A DNA stretch of 64,000 nucleotides from Azolla pinnata (GCA_037176905.1 JBBBWG010016779.1:3233-67232); one strand, 5' to 3'; positions 47,095-59,050 are shown, counted from the first letter of the stretch. Notes: generated from the sequence alone by a model not told the origin. Program-made: numbers and translations.

Positions 47095-48360
47095 TTCCAA
47101 CAATTTTCTAAAATTTGGGGCAATGTATGAAATTGATTGCAATTTGACTTGAATCTATAATGAATTTTGTGAAATCTACAAATTTCGTTCAGAATTTTGT
47201 GAAATCTGTCATAAATTGTGGAAATAAGGTGTATAAATTAGAATTTGTCAAAAAGATGTATGAGATTTATCAGAATTTGATGTAAATCTATTCAGAATTT
47301 TGTGAAATCTGTAAATTTCGTTCATAATTTTGTGAAATATTTCATAAATTGTTAAAATATTATATATAAATCAAAATTTGTGAGAAATTTGGGGCAATGC
47401 ATGAAATTTATCAGAATTTAACTAGAATCTACCTTGGAAATTCGTGAAATCTGTCATAAATTGTTGGAATAAGTTGGTATATAAATCAAAATTTGTCAAA
47501 AAGATGTTTGAAATTGGGGCAATGTATGAAATTTATCAGAATTTGACGTAAATCTATTTAGAATATTCTGAAATTTGTAAATTTCATTCTGAATTTTGTG
47601 AAATTATTCATAAATTGTCAAAATATTTTATATAAATCTGAATTTGTGAGAACTCTATCTGAAATTTGGGGCAATGTATGAAATTGATCAGAATTCGACC
47701 CGAATGTATATTGAATATTGTGAAATCTGCAAATTTACACTAGAATTTTGTGAAATATGTCATAAACTATCGAAATAAGGTATATAGATTAGAATCTATC
47801 AAAAAGATGTTTGAAATTTGGGGCAATATGTGAAATTTATCAAAATTTGTCAATAATCTATTTAGAATATTGTGAAATTTGTAAATTTCGTTCAAAATTT
47901 TGTGAAATCTTTTATAAATTGTCGGAATATTTCGCATGAACTTGAATTTTTGAGGAAGCTATCTAAAAATTGGGGCAGTGGATGAAATTTATTAGATTTG
48001 ACATGACTATGTACTGTTAACTTTTGTGAAATTTGCAAATTTCATTCAAAATTTTGTGAAATTTGTCACAAATTGTCAATATAATGCGTATAAATCAAAA
48101 TTTGTCTAAAAATTGTCTGAAATTTGGGCCCATGTATGAAATTTATCAAAATTTGATGTAAATCTGTTCAGAATTTTGTGAAAACTGCAAATTTTGTTTA
48201 AAATTTTGTGAAATCTGTCATAAACTGTTGAAATATCCTATATAAAGTTAGAATTTCTGAGTAAACTATCTAAAATTTGGGGCAATGCATGAAATTTATG
48301 AAATGTTGACCTAAACTTGTTTAGAATTTCGTGAAACATGTCAGAAACTTTCGGAATTTT
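47095..48360. repeat. 153-bp AT-rich satellite, about nine units
   Basis: A (G)GGGCAATG(T/C)ATGAAATTTATCA landmark occurs near 47117, 47391, 47515, 47668, 47820, 47972, 48126 and 48279, with a worn copy near 47250. From 47515 on, the spacing is 152-154 bp. Each unit also holds two AATTTTGTGAAAT(C/T)TG blocks and a CATAAATTGT block, so the unit has internal half-repeats. Copies are moderately diverged. Confidence 0.9.
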
Positions 48361-48680
48361 GTATAAATATGTTAACATTCTACTATTTTGTATAAATTTA
48401 TTGTAATTTGGGTATATTGTATAAATTTGTGCTAAGTCTAGTATAGATCTGGTAATTTTTATAAATATGTTAAAGGTCTGATATTATTATCTAAATATGT
48501 TGTAATTTTGGTATTTTGTATAAATCTATCATAATATTAGTCTTTTGTATCATTTTGGTATATTGTATATATATGTTATAAGTCTAGTATAAATATGGTA
48601 TTTTGTATACATCTGCTATAATTTTTGTATTTTGTATAAATCTGTTATAATTCTGGTTTTTATCAGGTATAATTCTGTAT
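48361..48680. repeat. About 30-bp AT-rich repeat
   Basis: Degenerate units like TGGTATTTTGTATAAATCTG followed by TTATAATT recur about every 28-34 bp. The block directly follows the 153-bp satellite and shares its AT-rich style, but the unit is different. Confidence 0.75.
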
Positions 48681-48837
48681 AATTTGTCCACATTTTGGAA
48701 TTCTTTCAAAAATCGGAATCTGTCAATTTCTAAACCCTAAACTTGTCGAGTACTTTCAGATGTTTGTCTGTAAATAACCTTTCTGGTAGTTTGAACCACT
48801 AAAGCTCTTTCGTGAGAATAGAGTTTGAATTAGACAA

Positions 48838-49910
48838 ATGGCTGATAGATCACCACTTCTTCTCCCACTCAACACTAAGTGGCATGCATATCATACCATG
48901 AGAGAATGGTAGCATCAAATGTCAGCTCACTTTGCTGGTATGCCATTAGCAGGGGAGATGGAACTGTATATGGCTTGGCATCCACCTTTGGTCCCATTGG
49001 TGAGGGATCGACAGACATCATCTGATGCGAGCTTGGCCACCACTCCTGGTATACAGACACCCTACACAGCAAGGAGCATGACCCTAGATGGGCCAACCCC
49101 ACGAGACAAGCCATGGGTTGTCGTACGACATGACGGGCGACAACATCGCTTGTCTACTGACTCAACTGCAAGGAGCCCAACTATGCCTCCCTCATACTTT
49201 CAGCCTTGGATTGGTGCCAATTCATCTGAAATGTCCTCGTGGCCGACGTCCCCAAGGTCAACCTCTATATCATCGAGTCACATGAGCCTTGCCTCGACCC
49301 ACACCAAATCTAGCCTAGCTTATATGCACATGCGAGCCTCTCTCATTGTTCGGGACGTGGACGTGGACATCGTGGGTGTTGCGGAGGGGATGATGATGTG
49401 GATGGGAGCGTCCCTATTTCTACTTTTAGAGATGATCGTGCCGGTCATGTTGATGTTGGCAGATCATTCTACACCCTCAACAGCAGTGGGGCGATTGTAA
49501 CGGATCGCTCTAGTCGAGGTGCCCGATGATACCTCCTAGAGATGGTAACAGTTCAAGTCCGGAATGTCTATCACCTCGCAACATATAGAGATGAGGCAAT
49601 CAAGCAAATCATATCAGCATTCCACTCTTGGTTCCCCATGGCAAAGTACATTGTAGTGAGCTCGCTTTGGTTTTTTCGAACCATACACTTGCATATTGCA
49701 AATCGTCGGAGCAGTTACACGAGAGCTGCTCAGGCAGTAGTAGACAAGGAGGTAGTTGGCTTACCACCACGATTAGATAGTGGGCAGCATCGGAACTATC
49801 ACGATTGTGAGTGGAGGGTGGCCTTGGAATGGGGGGTGTCAGAACGCAGTGCTCAACATGTCAATGCATGTGCGACCCAAATTGCTTTACATGGTGCAAT
49901 GAGATAGGGT
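48838..49910 (+). other. Unresolved region with two open frames
   Basis: Less AT-rich than its surroundings, with plus-strand frames of 193 codons (48919-49500) and 121 codons (49542-49907). An AGEMELYMAWHPPLVPLV stretch loosely recalls the end of the plant mobile domain (MAIN-like proteins), which occurs in host genes and in transposons. The resemblance is too weak for a call. It is flanked by satellites and LTR-like DNA, so a mobile-element origin is likely. I cannot name the product. Confidence 0.3.
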
Positions 49911-50019
49911 AGCGGAGGTGCTTCGGCTTTTAGGGTGGAATTTGTAATTATCTCGATAAATATTCACAACCGTTCTCTTTAATTACGGACGACCAGCTTA
50001 TTCTAGGTTTAGGGATACC

Positions 50020-50480
50020 GCTTGAGCTGCCAGGCAATAGTGTTGATTTGCAAGTAAGTGAATGTCACGGAGAGATAATAGAACGATGAGGCTAGCAAAT
50101 TTAAGGGATATTGACACGGAAGAATAATAAGAACAAGAGGGTGGGTGTATGAATTAGAAGGCTCCGTAACTGGTGTTGTTCACCTTGATTGTAATCTAGG
50201 TGAACACACATATTTATACAAGTTCTGAGATCGAATATCTCTAGAATATACTCAAGAATATCTGTAGAATATTCTAGGCTAGAATATCTCTAGAATATGC
50301 CTAAGTATATCTATAGAATATACTCAAGACTAGAATACGACTAACTCATACAATACGAATAAGTTCATACACGATTCTTGTATATCCATGTGGTTTATTT
50401 TAACATAGCACCATCTTCTATATCCATGTGGTTTATCTTAGCATAGCACCATGTTGTGTGCCTCAAAGGTTAGAGGTTTG
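50020..50480. mobile_element. Possible LTR remnant with internal repeats
   Basis: Contains GTTGTTCACCTTGATTG and TATTTATAC as in the possible remnant at 45.9 kb, then three to five copies of (C)TAGAATAT(A/C)T(C/A)(T/A)AGAATAT units of about 23-30 bp (50228-50330), then a near-repeat of TATATCCATGTGGTTTAT at 50381 and 50418. Ends are not defined. Confidence 0.35.
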
Positions 50481-50799
50481 AGTCGAGATTCTGACAGTGA
50501 AGGTGTAGCAGTTCCTCGAGAGCTCGAGTAAAACCCTGAGCTAAGTGGCGTTTCATTACCTATGTACATTGAGGCGATACATACTGATCCCTGCTCTGGT
50601 AATCTATCACTAGGGTTAAATATTTACGACAATAATAGCCTTATTGAGTTTTGTACGTCTCCGTAAACATTTTAGGGTTTCTTGTCTGACTTTAGTTGAT
50701 TTGTATCTTCATTGACAACAAACATTTTGTGATTTTAATATATTTCTAGTTTTAATTTTAATTTTATAATTTTATTATTTTAAAGTATGAGTCAACCTA

Positions 50800-51505
50800 T
50801 TCAGTTACTTGCAACAAAATATTGTAGTAAATACACAGTAAAATAGCGATAAAAATTAGCAAAGTAGTAGCAAACGAACAACAAACATCCAACTATTTGT
50901 CAGTAAACATACAGTAAATTTGCAACAAACGCGCAATAAATAAGCATCAAAACCTCCAGTAAATGAGCGGTAAATTAGTTGTTCAAATGCGTCAAAATTT
51001 GCAGTAAATAAGAGTCAAATTTGCAGTAAACCTTACATCAAATCTGCGGTAAATCTCATGTCAAATTTGTAGTAAATCTCACGTCAAATTATGCAATAAA
51101 CGTCGCGTCAAATATGCAGCAAATATCGCATCCACTATATAGTCATACATGCATCAAATTTGCAATAAAACTCACGTCTAATAAGCAGTAAATGTTGCGT
51201 CAAAATTGCAACAAAAATCATGTCAAACTTGTAGTAAACCTTGCATCAAAGTTAAGAGTAAAGCTAGTGTCAAATAAACAATAAATCAAGCATCAAATGT
51301 GCAATAAAGTCGTGTCATTTGTGCATCAAAGATGTAATAAACATTGCATATAATTAGTAGTAAATTTAGTGAAATTTGTAGTAAAAGTATGTCTAATATA
51401 CAGTAAACTAGGCGTCGAACTAGTTGTAAAACTTGCGTCAAAGTTGTAGTAAGACTTGCGTCGAATCCACAGTAAAACGCGCGTCAAGGTTGCAATAACT
51501 AGAGC
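50800..51505. repeat. GCAGTAAA/TGCGTCAAA satellite, left block
   Basis: Continuous array of short units of about 20-24 bp combining (T/G)GCAGTAAA(T/C) and C(G/A)(T/C)(G/A)TCAAA(T/A)TTG. There are more than 25 units, all degenerate. The pattern resumes at about 52370. Confidence 0.85.
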
Positions 51506-52365
51506 GTTGTCGCGAAATTACGACGTGGATACATGAACGTTGAGGCAGGACCTCAGGGCCTTCGACCAAAGAATACTAGAATCGTGCATTTCATTTATCG
51601 GAATAGTTGAAATGAATAAAATTTAATAATAACCATTAACAATAGAAAAGAGATTACAAACTATCCCCAATATTAGGTTCACAAGGCTTCCCCGATTGAA
51701 AAAGCTTTAGATTAGGGTTTTTCAGAGTTTAGGAGAGAGAGAAAATTAGGGTTTGATGGACAAATTTGGGAGAGAGAGCCTTTTCCCCTTTAGCTAATTT
51801 TAAGAGTCTCCTTCCTTCCAGATTAGGGTTCGTCGGGTCTCCAGAGATGGCTTTTTCCCTTTAGCTAATTTTAGGAGTCGTCACCGTATTCGTATCCGCA
51901 CAGTCGCCTGCCGTATTCGTATGCACTTTCGCTGAGTTCGTCCACACACGGCCGAACTCGTCTGTCCGCACTCGTCTGTGCATACAGTCTGCACTCGTCC
52001 GGATAAGGTTTGTACTCGTTTCCGAAAAATTACAAAATGTGGATGCACCGCATCGAACACTACTAAAAGTCGCCGTTCATACAAAGCACCCTGAACAACA
52101 CAAATAAAAATTTTGTTTTAAGGACTACTTATATTCTGCTAGATCTGAACTTTGCTTACTCATGTGGGATATCGCATTTTCCCGCCTTGCTAAGTCTTCT
52201 AACTTCATTCATCTATAACTTTCAACGTACTTGCTCGATTCACATGCCGTAAAATACTTTTGGAAGCTCTTACGAACCTTAATCTCGCCACACCAAACTG
52301 TTAAGCTAATATAAAATTATTATGTTTCATATCGTGTGTGAAGAGACACACGACAGCGTCAAACA
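51506..52365. other. Non-satellite insert of about 860 bp
   Basis: Separates two blocks of the same short-unit satellite. It holds GATTAGGGTTTTTC and CCTTTAGCTAATTTTA repeats (51783 and 51858) and a CCGTATTCGTA/CACTCGTC-rich stretch (51885-52020). No coding sense. Its placement within an array suggests an insertion, possibly a mobile element without coding capacity, but no terminal repeats were confirmed. Confidence 0.45.
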
Positions 52366-52575
52366 CAGTAAATCTTGTGTCAAACAAGTAGTTATAGATG
52401 CATCAAAACTTGCGATAAAAGGTCTAGTAAATTCGCGGGAAAGGGCGCATCTACAGTCGCGGTAAAAGAGCGACAAATATTTTGTCATTTACCACAATTT
52501 TTAATGAAACTTTGCTGAATAAATTTCGCAGTGAACAATGCATCAAACACGACAATACCTTGTAGTGGAACAATC
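52366..52575. repeat. GCAGTAAA/TGCGTCAAA satellite, right block
   Basis: Same motif family as 50800-51505 (ACACAGTAAATC, TGTGTCAAAC, TGCATCAAAAC, GCGGTAAAAG), about eight degenerate units. Confidence 0.7.
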
Positions 52576-52669
52576 AGATAGTGACTTTTATATATCAATG
52601 ACACAATCCCCTCGTTTGATGACGAGTTCCACGAGTCGCAATGTTATAGTTATTATTTGATTAGTCTAA

Positions 52670-53330
52670 ATATCAATGGTAAAAATCTGCAACGATTTCT
52701 GGGGCATTAGTGAGAGTTTTTTGCGTAGGTTCCCATGTTTGATCATTAGGGGAGTAGTTTACCGATCTACCAGATAATATAATTTCTTATGTATGACTTT
52801 GGAGTCTAAAATAACTTCGAATTCGTACTTAGGTCTATCAAGAAGTTATATTAATGGTGGTGGCAGTGGAACAATCCAGTTAATAATAGAATTGGTTGCA
52901 CATGGTTCCACTAATGAAACGTGAAAGATTGGATGAAGATGCATATGAGACGGGAGGTCAAGGTGAAAACTAACATCATTGACCCCACTAGATATGACAA
53001 ACGGTCCCAAATGAGGTCCCAAATGACAAACTTGATCATCAACCAAAGAGGATAATACCCGATGTTTCCGAAAAATGGAGAATATCGTGTTAAAAGAGTA
53101 CACTGAGTTGTATGAAAACATCAACCCAATTATCTTGTTGGTAATTAATGAAACAACGGAGATATTGTTCCAAAGTTTGATTGGTACACTCCGTCTTATC
53201 ATCAATTTCTGGATGGTAACTAGATAATAACTTACAGGAGAATCCAAGCAACTTGAGTAAGTGTTTCTAGAACATCAAAATGAATTGTAAACCATGATCA
53301 CTACTAATATCAACTTATATAGTTTATGTC
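52670..53330 (-). mobile_element. Ty3/gypsy chromovirus fossil (integrase end and chromodomain)
   Basis: Minus-strand stretches match the C-terminal part of Ty3/gypsy integrase (NDVSFHLDLPSHMHLHPIFH, then VSLVEP) and, further 3', a chromodomain-like segment (NDQTWEP). The chromodomain marks the chromovirus branch. It is broken, with several disruptions, and nothing upstream of the integrase end is recognisable. No flanking LTR pair was found. The gag fossil at 46.5 kb lies in the wrong order to be part of the same copy. Confidence 0.75.
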
Positions 53331-53429
53331 AAATCACGCATACTCGCCACTTGGCATGCATGTGGGCATGCCACTTGGTGTGAACCCAAAAGACAACGAC
53401 AAGCTGGTTAACAGATCTCGGAATATTAC

Positions 53430-56400
53430 TTTAGTATTATACAATTATTAATGATATATATATTTTTTGTAATAAAAGTTACAATTACGATATAAATTGT
53501 AAAAAGAAAAAATAACATGATATGTAATAATAATGATTTATATCTTAATAGTTTCGAGTTCGAACCTCAAAAAGTCAATCAAATAATGACTTTTATATAT
53601 TGTAACTTAACCATACATTTGATTTGATTCATACATATCTTAAAAATAGTCAGTCTAATCCAATTAACCAAATTAATGAAAACTCTTATACACATGATTG
53701 ACAATTTTTACTCTTTTTACAACGATAACTTAGAATGATTCTAGAACAACAATGTTTTCAATAACTTCAATAGTCAAAGTGCGCTTAAGAGTGTCGTTGC
53801 AGTAATGTTTATGTTTATTTCACACCCAAGATACCTTATCAATTTTTATCCATCTAAATAACAACTAGGGTTCCCATTTACTCAGTTGCGGAGATTCACT
53901 TATCAGCCATAGACTTACACTAATGTATCACGACGCTTAAGCTGCTACAAATAACTTGTAATGTAGTCTATATTACCACTAAAATTTCTCACTCGTCTTA
54001 TAGATAATCGGAAAAGTCCACATCCAATATTGACCATCTTGTATCTAGCATTGAAAAACCTTTCAAACCACTACCACTTGAGAGAGCAAAAGAATATTAG
54101 GCGCAAGCGGACAATAAGGGGATTGATTATTATAGGTTTATGGAGGTCTAATTTCCCTTACCACCAATAATTAGTTTCACACAATTTTGTATAGAGAAAA
54201 AATTGTCATTAGTCCACTTTCAATAGAAGCCCATGTGCTTGAGCATCCCCTCCATAAATCTCCATTCCATTCAATCATATCCTTTTTAAAATCAAATAGA
54301 AATAACATTAAATCATCCTTTCTCTTTTTCACCAATGATATAACCTCTTAAAACACAAAGTTGTCATAAACCAAATTTTGTCTCTTTTTAAATTTAGTTT
54401 GAGATGGTTATACCAAACCATCAAGTAATTGTTAGAGTTTTTTTTGTTAACAGTTAATTAATATATACATTGTGTTGGGTACTTTAATAGGTTTCCATCT
54501 CCTTATGTCGTGAAGAGCTTATTATGTGCTCAAGCTATTGAAATGTTTCATTAAAGGTCATGAGTTGAAACTCAACTCGATTGGTCAAGTCCTATAAAGT
54601 GATCATTTTATTTGTTGGGATGTTGGTTGGCCATTGTTAACTTGGCTTCAATCGATTTATAAATATGGTTGGGAGGATGGTTGGCTCGTATTTTCCAGGT
54701 TTAGAGTTGAATTTATTCGGGAGGTTGGTTATGTCTCGTCTAAGTGGGTACGTTAGATGACAATAGGGTCCTATTGAGTATGTATGAGTGGGTTTGAACT
54801 TATCTGATTCAAGAGGTCGGTTGTCATTTGATCTGATTCAATTTTTTAGGATAGAAAGAGACGAGGTTCAATTCAACTTAGTTAATCAAATTTTGGGGAA
54901 AAATGTATTATCTAGTTATATTTGTGTCAATAAGCCTAATTAATTTACAAAGAAAAGAAGAGAATTTTAAAATAAAGAAATAAATTGATTTTCTTAAATT
55001 ATTTTCTTAAAAAGAAAATGACAAGGGTCTTTATGATTTTTAAGGTCATTTTTCTGGTCTACCCCCTTTAATTTACGTGATTTAATCTCTATGAAAGGCT
55101 TGTGTTTTAAAGATCTCTCCTACTTTGCTTAAGATTATTATTATTAATATCCCCTTATAATTCTTCGCGACATATGTAATTAATCTTATGTTAATAGAAC
55201 TCCAAATCTATCATTATAAAAAAACTTGTATGATCAATTAGCATTATTAATGTTTGTCGTGACATAAATGCAAGATTAAATTGTATATGGAAATTTCTCT
55301 CCTTGGAAAGTTGATTATTAATTAGCTTATATAATTTATCTTATAAATTTTATAATAAAATTGGGTTTGAGACCCTAGTTATCATATCTTGACTAACACA
55401 TATCTCGTCATTTTCCGTAATTATATTGGGTCTCATTCTAACTACAAGCTTGAAACCATGTTGTTCAAACTTTATCAAGTTTTCACTTCTAACGTGTGTA
55501 TACTTTTGTCCTTGTTAACATGTGAAACTTCCCCTAATCTTAGGATTGGTTTTTAATGGTTGCTAATTGTTTGCTTCTTTATCTCCTATAAGCCGCCTAT
55601 TAAAGATGATTAAATTTTGTAGCTATCATGCGAAAAGTGGAAAACTAGCTATTTCTCTCTATATATAATTATACTATTATCATCTATCAACTAAAATGTA
55701 TAGACATTACCTTTTTTTTTTCTAATAAAAATGTCTATCCATTAGTGAAATAGAGCACTATATACTTACACGATATTCATTAAAAAAACACACAAAGAAT
55801 TATATTTCAACGAATAAAGTGAGAGAAGACTATACATTTCTTTTGGTAGCTTGAACAAGTTATTTTGCACTATATTATTACAATTTTGTAGTATAATTTC
55901 TTGTCTCTTCAATATAGACATATTTACTAGTTAAGGGGTGGCTAAAATTCTCACTTCGCCACCACATCAAATGAGTGGAGCACGTTGAAATTATTTAACC
56001 TATCTAAGTAGATTCTTTAATATAAATTTGTTGCTTGTTTGACTTACCCCATTGGTGACACTCAAACATTATTATACGATGAACTAGGATTGAAGTCTCA
56101 CCACTATCACTTTTGAACTACTTTCAAGACACCTCTATAGAATGTAAAGGTTGTTTTAGTCCCTACTCAACAACCTTCTAAATTTGAATTACACTCACTT
56201 CAATGTATAGACCAATTGTTAGCAAGTTGGTTAAACAACTTGCACTAGGTGGAGTTAGACCTCCTTACATAACTCTCTAGTACATATTTTCCCAAACAAA
56301 CAATAAGGTCAGAGAGCTTACCAATGCCCATACCTTCTCATGCTTCTCTACCAGCTAGTTGATGTATAGACATTACGGAATATCAAGGAAAAGATAAAGG

Positions 56401-56570
56401 AAGAGTAAGAACAAATGAAGGGTACATTTTGTTAAACTTTCTACTAATCATCTTTTTGTGAATGCAACGTGTTAATTGTGCATACAAACATGAAGAGGAA
56501 GAGTACAAGTTTCAATTGACTATTGAATGAAAGGAAACTGAGAATCAAACAAAAGAACCATATACACAAG
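53430..56570. other. AT-rich gene-free DNA
   Basis: About 3 kb, very AT-rich, with no open frame of note, no RNA gene and no clear tandem array. Probably old transposon debris, but I cannot identify a family. Confidence 0.55.
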
Positions 56571-57190
56571 TTTTTACCATCGGATTGAGCGATCGGCATT
56601 GCATTCCCTACGATGATCAATTACGAATATCGATCGAAACTCTGGTAGAAGGGGTTCCAATATCAAAGTATAATAGCACAATGGATAGGATTATCTGCAT
56701 AGTCGACGCGATTGAATTGAATGAAGCCGTAGAAGTATGTGGAGGTAATAAAAGAGAGCGTGGAGCATTGCCAAGATCGTGAATGCGACAAAGGAAAGGC
56801 TTTAAGGTTGGTGAAGGCAACAGTTGGAAAGATGCCCCCCCTCCCTGTTTTGACTGGTGAGGGCTTGCAGAGCCAAGGAAACAAGAGCACGACTTGAATG
56901 CAATTAGATGATGGGCGACGAGAAAAAGTCGAGGCGAGATCGCCGTGCTCTCCCATAGGAGTCAACTTGTATAGAAGGAATTGATCTCATCGGTGCAGCT
57001 GTCATCAAGCAAATGTACATAGATGGGACAAGCAGGGAGTTGTTTTGTCGAACGATTGATTCATAGATCGATCGTATGATTGAGCCACAGGGAATCATTC
57101 ATGGATGCAGTAGGTCATTGGCCTACGACGCATGTTCCAGGTCATCTGCAGAGCATGCATGGTCTTGGTGTAGATTGTATCGGCCGCGAC

Positions 57191-57415
57191 GTGCACATAG
57201 TTTGATTGCGAATTTGATCAGAATCTAGGTGAAATCTCGATGTTTTTCATGCTCCAGAGTTTGGCGTGCACATAGTTTGATTGCGAATTTGATCAGAATC
57301 TAGGTGAAATCTCGATGTTTTTCATGCTCCAGAGTCTGGCGTGCACATAGTTTGATTGCGAATTCGATCAGAATCTAGGTGAAATCTCGATGTTTTTCAT
57401 GCTCCAGAGTCCAGG
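57191..57415. repeat. 75-bp tandem repeat, three copies
   Basis: GTGCACATAGTTTGATTGCG begins units at 57191, 57266 and 57341. Copies are almost identical and each ends TTTTTCATGCTCCAGAGT. A short CCAGAGTCCAG-type decay follows to about 57440. The high identity implies recent expansion. Confidence 0.93.
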
Positions 57416-58218
57416 TTCCAGAGTCCAGAATCCAGGGTCAAGCAGAAGAAGCGCCATTCTTCTTCTCTTTTTTTATGTTAGAGTGGATCTAAGAAGAGTT
57501 TGGCAACACACACCAATGTGGATGGATGTGCGAGATTCGTTTTGCAGTTCAAAATAAAACATAAAAAATAAGAAATAAAAAATAAGAAATAAAAAAAGGC
57601 AAATGGAGGAGAACTAACTATGGCGCAAAGGAAGAAGAACAACTAACTTACAATTTTTTTTCTTTTGTATTTGGACTAAACAAGTATTTGACTGCGATGG
57701 GGATCGTTTTATTTTTACTTATTTGAACCAAAAAAAAAAACGTATAATACAAAATCATATAAATTACATTTTAGCGCGTACTAAAACCAGAAATTTACAA
57801 ATTGAGCATCCTCTCGTCTTTCTACTGAAAACTAACATCCAATCGATTCCGTTTGCATAATTTCCATTGATTTGATTCCTAATCGCTTCTTACTAGTCGA
57901 TCCCGATTCTTAATCGATCCCCTTACTATATATATCCTGCCTGACAAAAGGTAGAGTAATTTTAAAATATCATTAATCAATTAACCTGCTAATATAATCT
58001 TGAGCATTACTCGATTAGCTTAATTCGATGCTATAGTTGAGCTCCCAATTAATTAATTTTGATAAGGTGTGAATCGATTAACTGAACATTAAGCGTTGCA
58101 AAACAATGGGCGATAATTTGCATTAAAAATGCAATTTTTATAATTTTCTTAGGCCTAAATCTTCACCGGGCGGGGGTTATAAATGCCCGACAAAAAGAAA
58201 AGCGCGGCGGGAGAGCGA

Positions 58219-58375
58219 CACGTCAGCGGGTGGCGGGAAACGGGTGGCGGGAAACCGACACGTCAGCGGTGGCGGGAAACGGCTGGCGGGAAACCGACAC
58301 GTCAACAATGGCGGGAGACCGACACGTCAGCGGTGGCGGGAAACCGACACGTCAGCGCGATTAGGGCGGGGAAAC
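58219..58375. promoter_or_regulatory. Array of alternating E2F-type and ACGT-core bZIP motifs
   Basis: Five CACGTCA motifs (58219, 58259, 58298, 58323, 58348) alternate with five perfect GGCGGGAAA motifs (58232, 58246, 58271, 58285, 58335) and two variants (58310 and about 58365). GGCGGGAAA is the reverse complement of TTTCCCGCC, the canonical E2F/DP site. CACGTCA/TGACGTG is an ACGT-core bZIP site. Units repeat at 25 or 39-40 bp. A TATA-like TTATAAAT sits just before (58177-58184). The array is about 680 bp upstream of the KCS start codon. Whether it works as a promoter element is inferred; it could simply be a GC-rich minisatellite. Confidence 0.6.
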
Positions 58376-58496
58376 TGGGGTAAGAGAAACTCGAATTTTC
58401 ATTTTTTCAAGTTTTTCTGTTTTTACCTCTTTTTTTTTTTGGGGGGGGAAAAAGCGCGTTTTGCTTTTGTTTAAATGCGGAGTTAGTGCAGCGAGT

Positions 58497-58502
58497 CACG
58501 TG
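58497..58502. promoter_or_regulatory. G-box CACGTG
   Basis: Palindromic CACGTG in GAGTCACGTGAGTTA, about 120 bp after the E2F/ACGT array and 550 bp upstream of the KCS start. Consistent with, but not proof of, a bZIP/bHLH site in the same promoter. Confidence 0.4.
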
Positions 58503-58637
58503 AGTTAATGAAGGGGGAGTCCCTAGAGAGAAGAAAAAAGGCCTAGAGAGAGGAAAATACGGGGGTGGCGCGTATTAAAGGCGGGAACGTGGGGCTTCTT
58601 CTTCCACGCCGCTCGCTCCTTCTTTCTTCCTTCTTCT

Positions 58638-58780
58638 CCGTATGCGTATGCGTATGCGTATGTACGTACGTATGCGTGTGGCGTATGCACGCGGGCCCGT
58701 ATATACATACGGCGCCGCTTCGACATAGACCCGCCACACACATACATACATGCATGCAATACATACATACATACGGAAGG
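58638..58780. repeat. (GTATGC)n and (CATA)n microsatellites forming an inverted repeat
   Basis: GTATGCGTATGC units with GTACGTACGTATGCGTGTGG (58638-58681) are followed by GCCACACACATACATACATG and further CATAC units (58732-58775). The two halves are complementary with a few mismatches and could form a hairpin of 20 or more pairs. The alternating purine-pyrimidine run is also a Z-DNA candidate. It lies in the probable KCS leader or core promoter. Confidence 0.65.
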
Positions 58781-59050
58781 AAACGACAGAGATATACGTA
58801 CAGTGTTAGTTATTGCAGACAAACAGCTCTGCTGCCTTCTGCCGCTGCCGCCATCGCCATCGCCACCGCCATCGCCGCCCTAACCGTCTGTATCCCCTCT
58901 TCTTCCTGCCATTTGCCTCGCTTCCTGCTCCTGCTTCTCTGTCGTGGCGTGGGATCTTCCCCTCTCCCGCTGCTTCGCGCAGTAGCAAGTAGCTCCGAGC
59001 TCCGTAGTGCTTTCGTTTGTGCTTGCCCGGCTTGTACGCTGCAGCCAGCC

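Noticed and set aside
58565-59050. Upstream in-frame extension of KCS
   Set aside because: Open but made of microsatellite and low-complexity sequence; would add 120-160 residues not found in the family.
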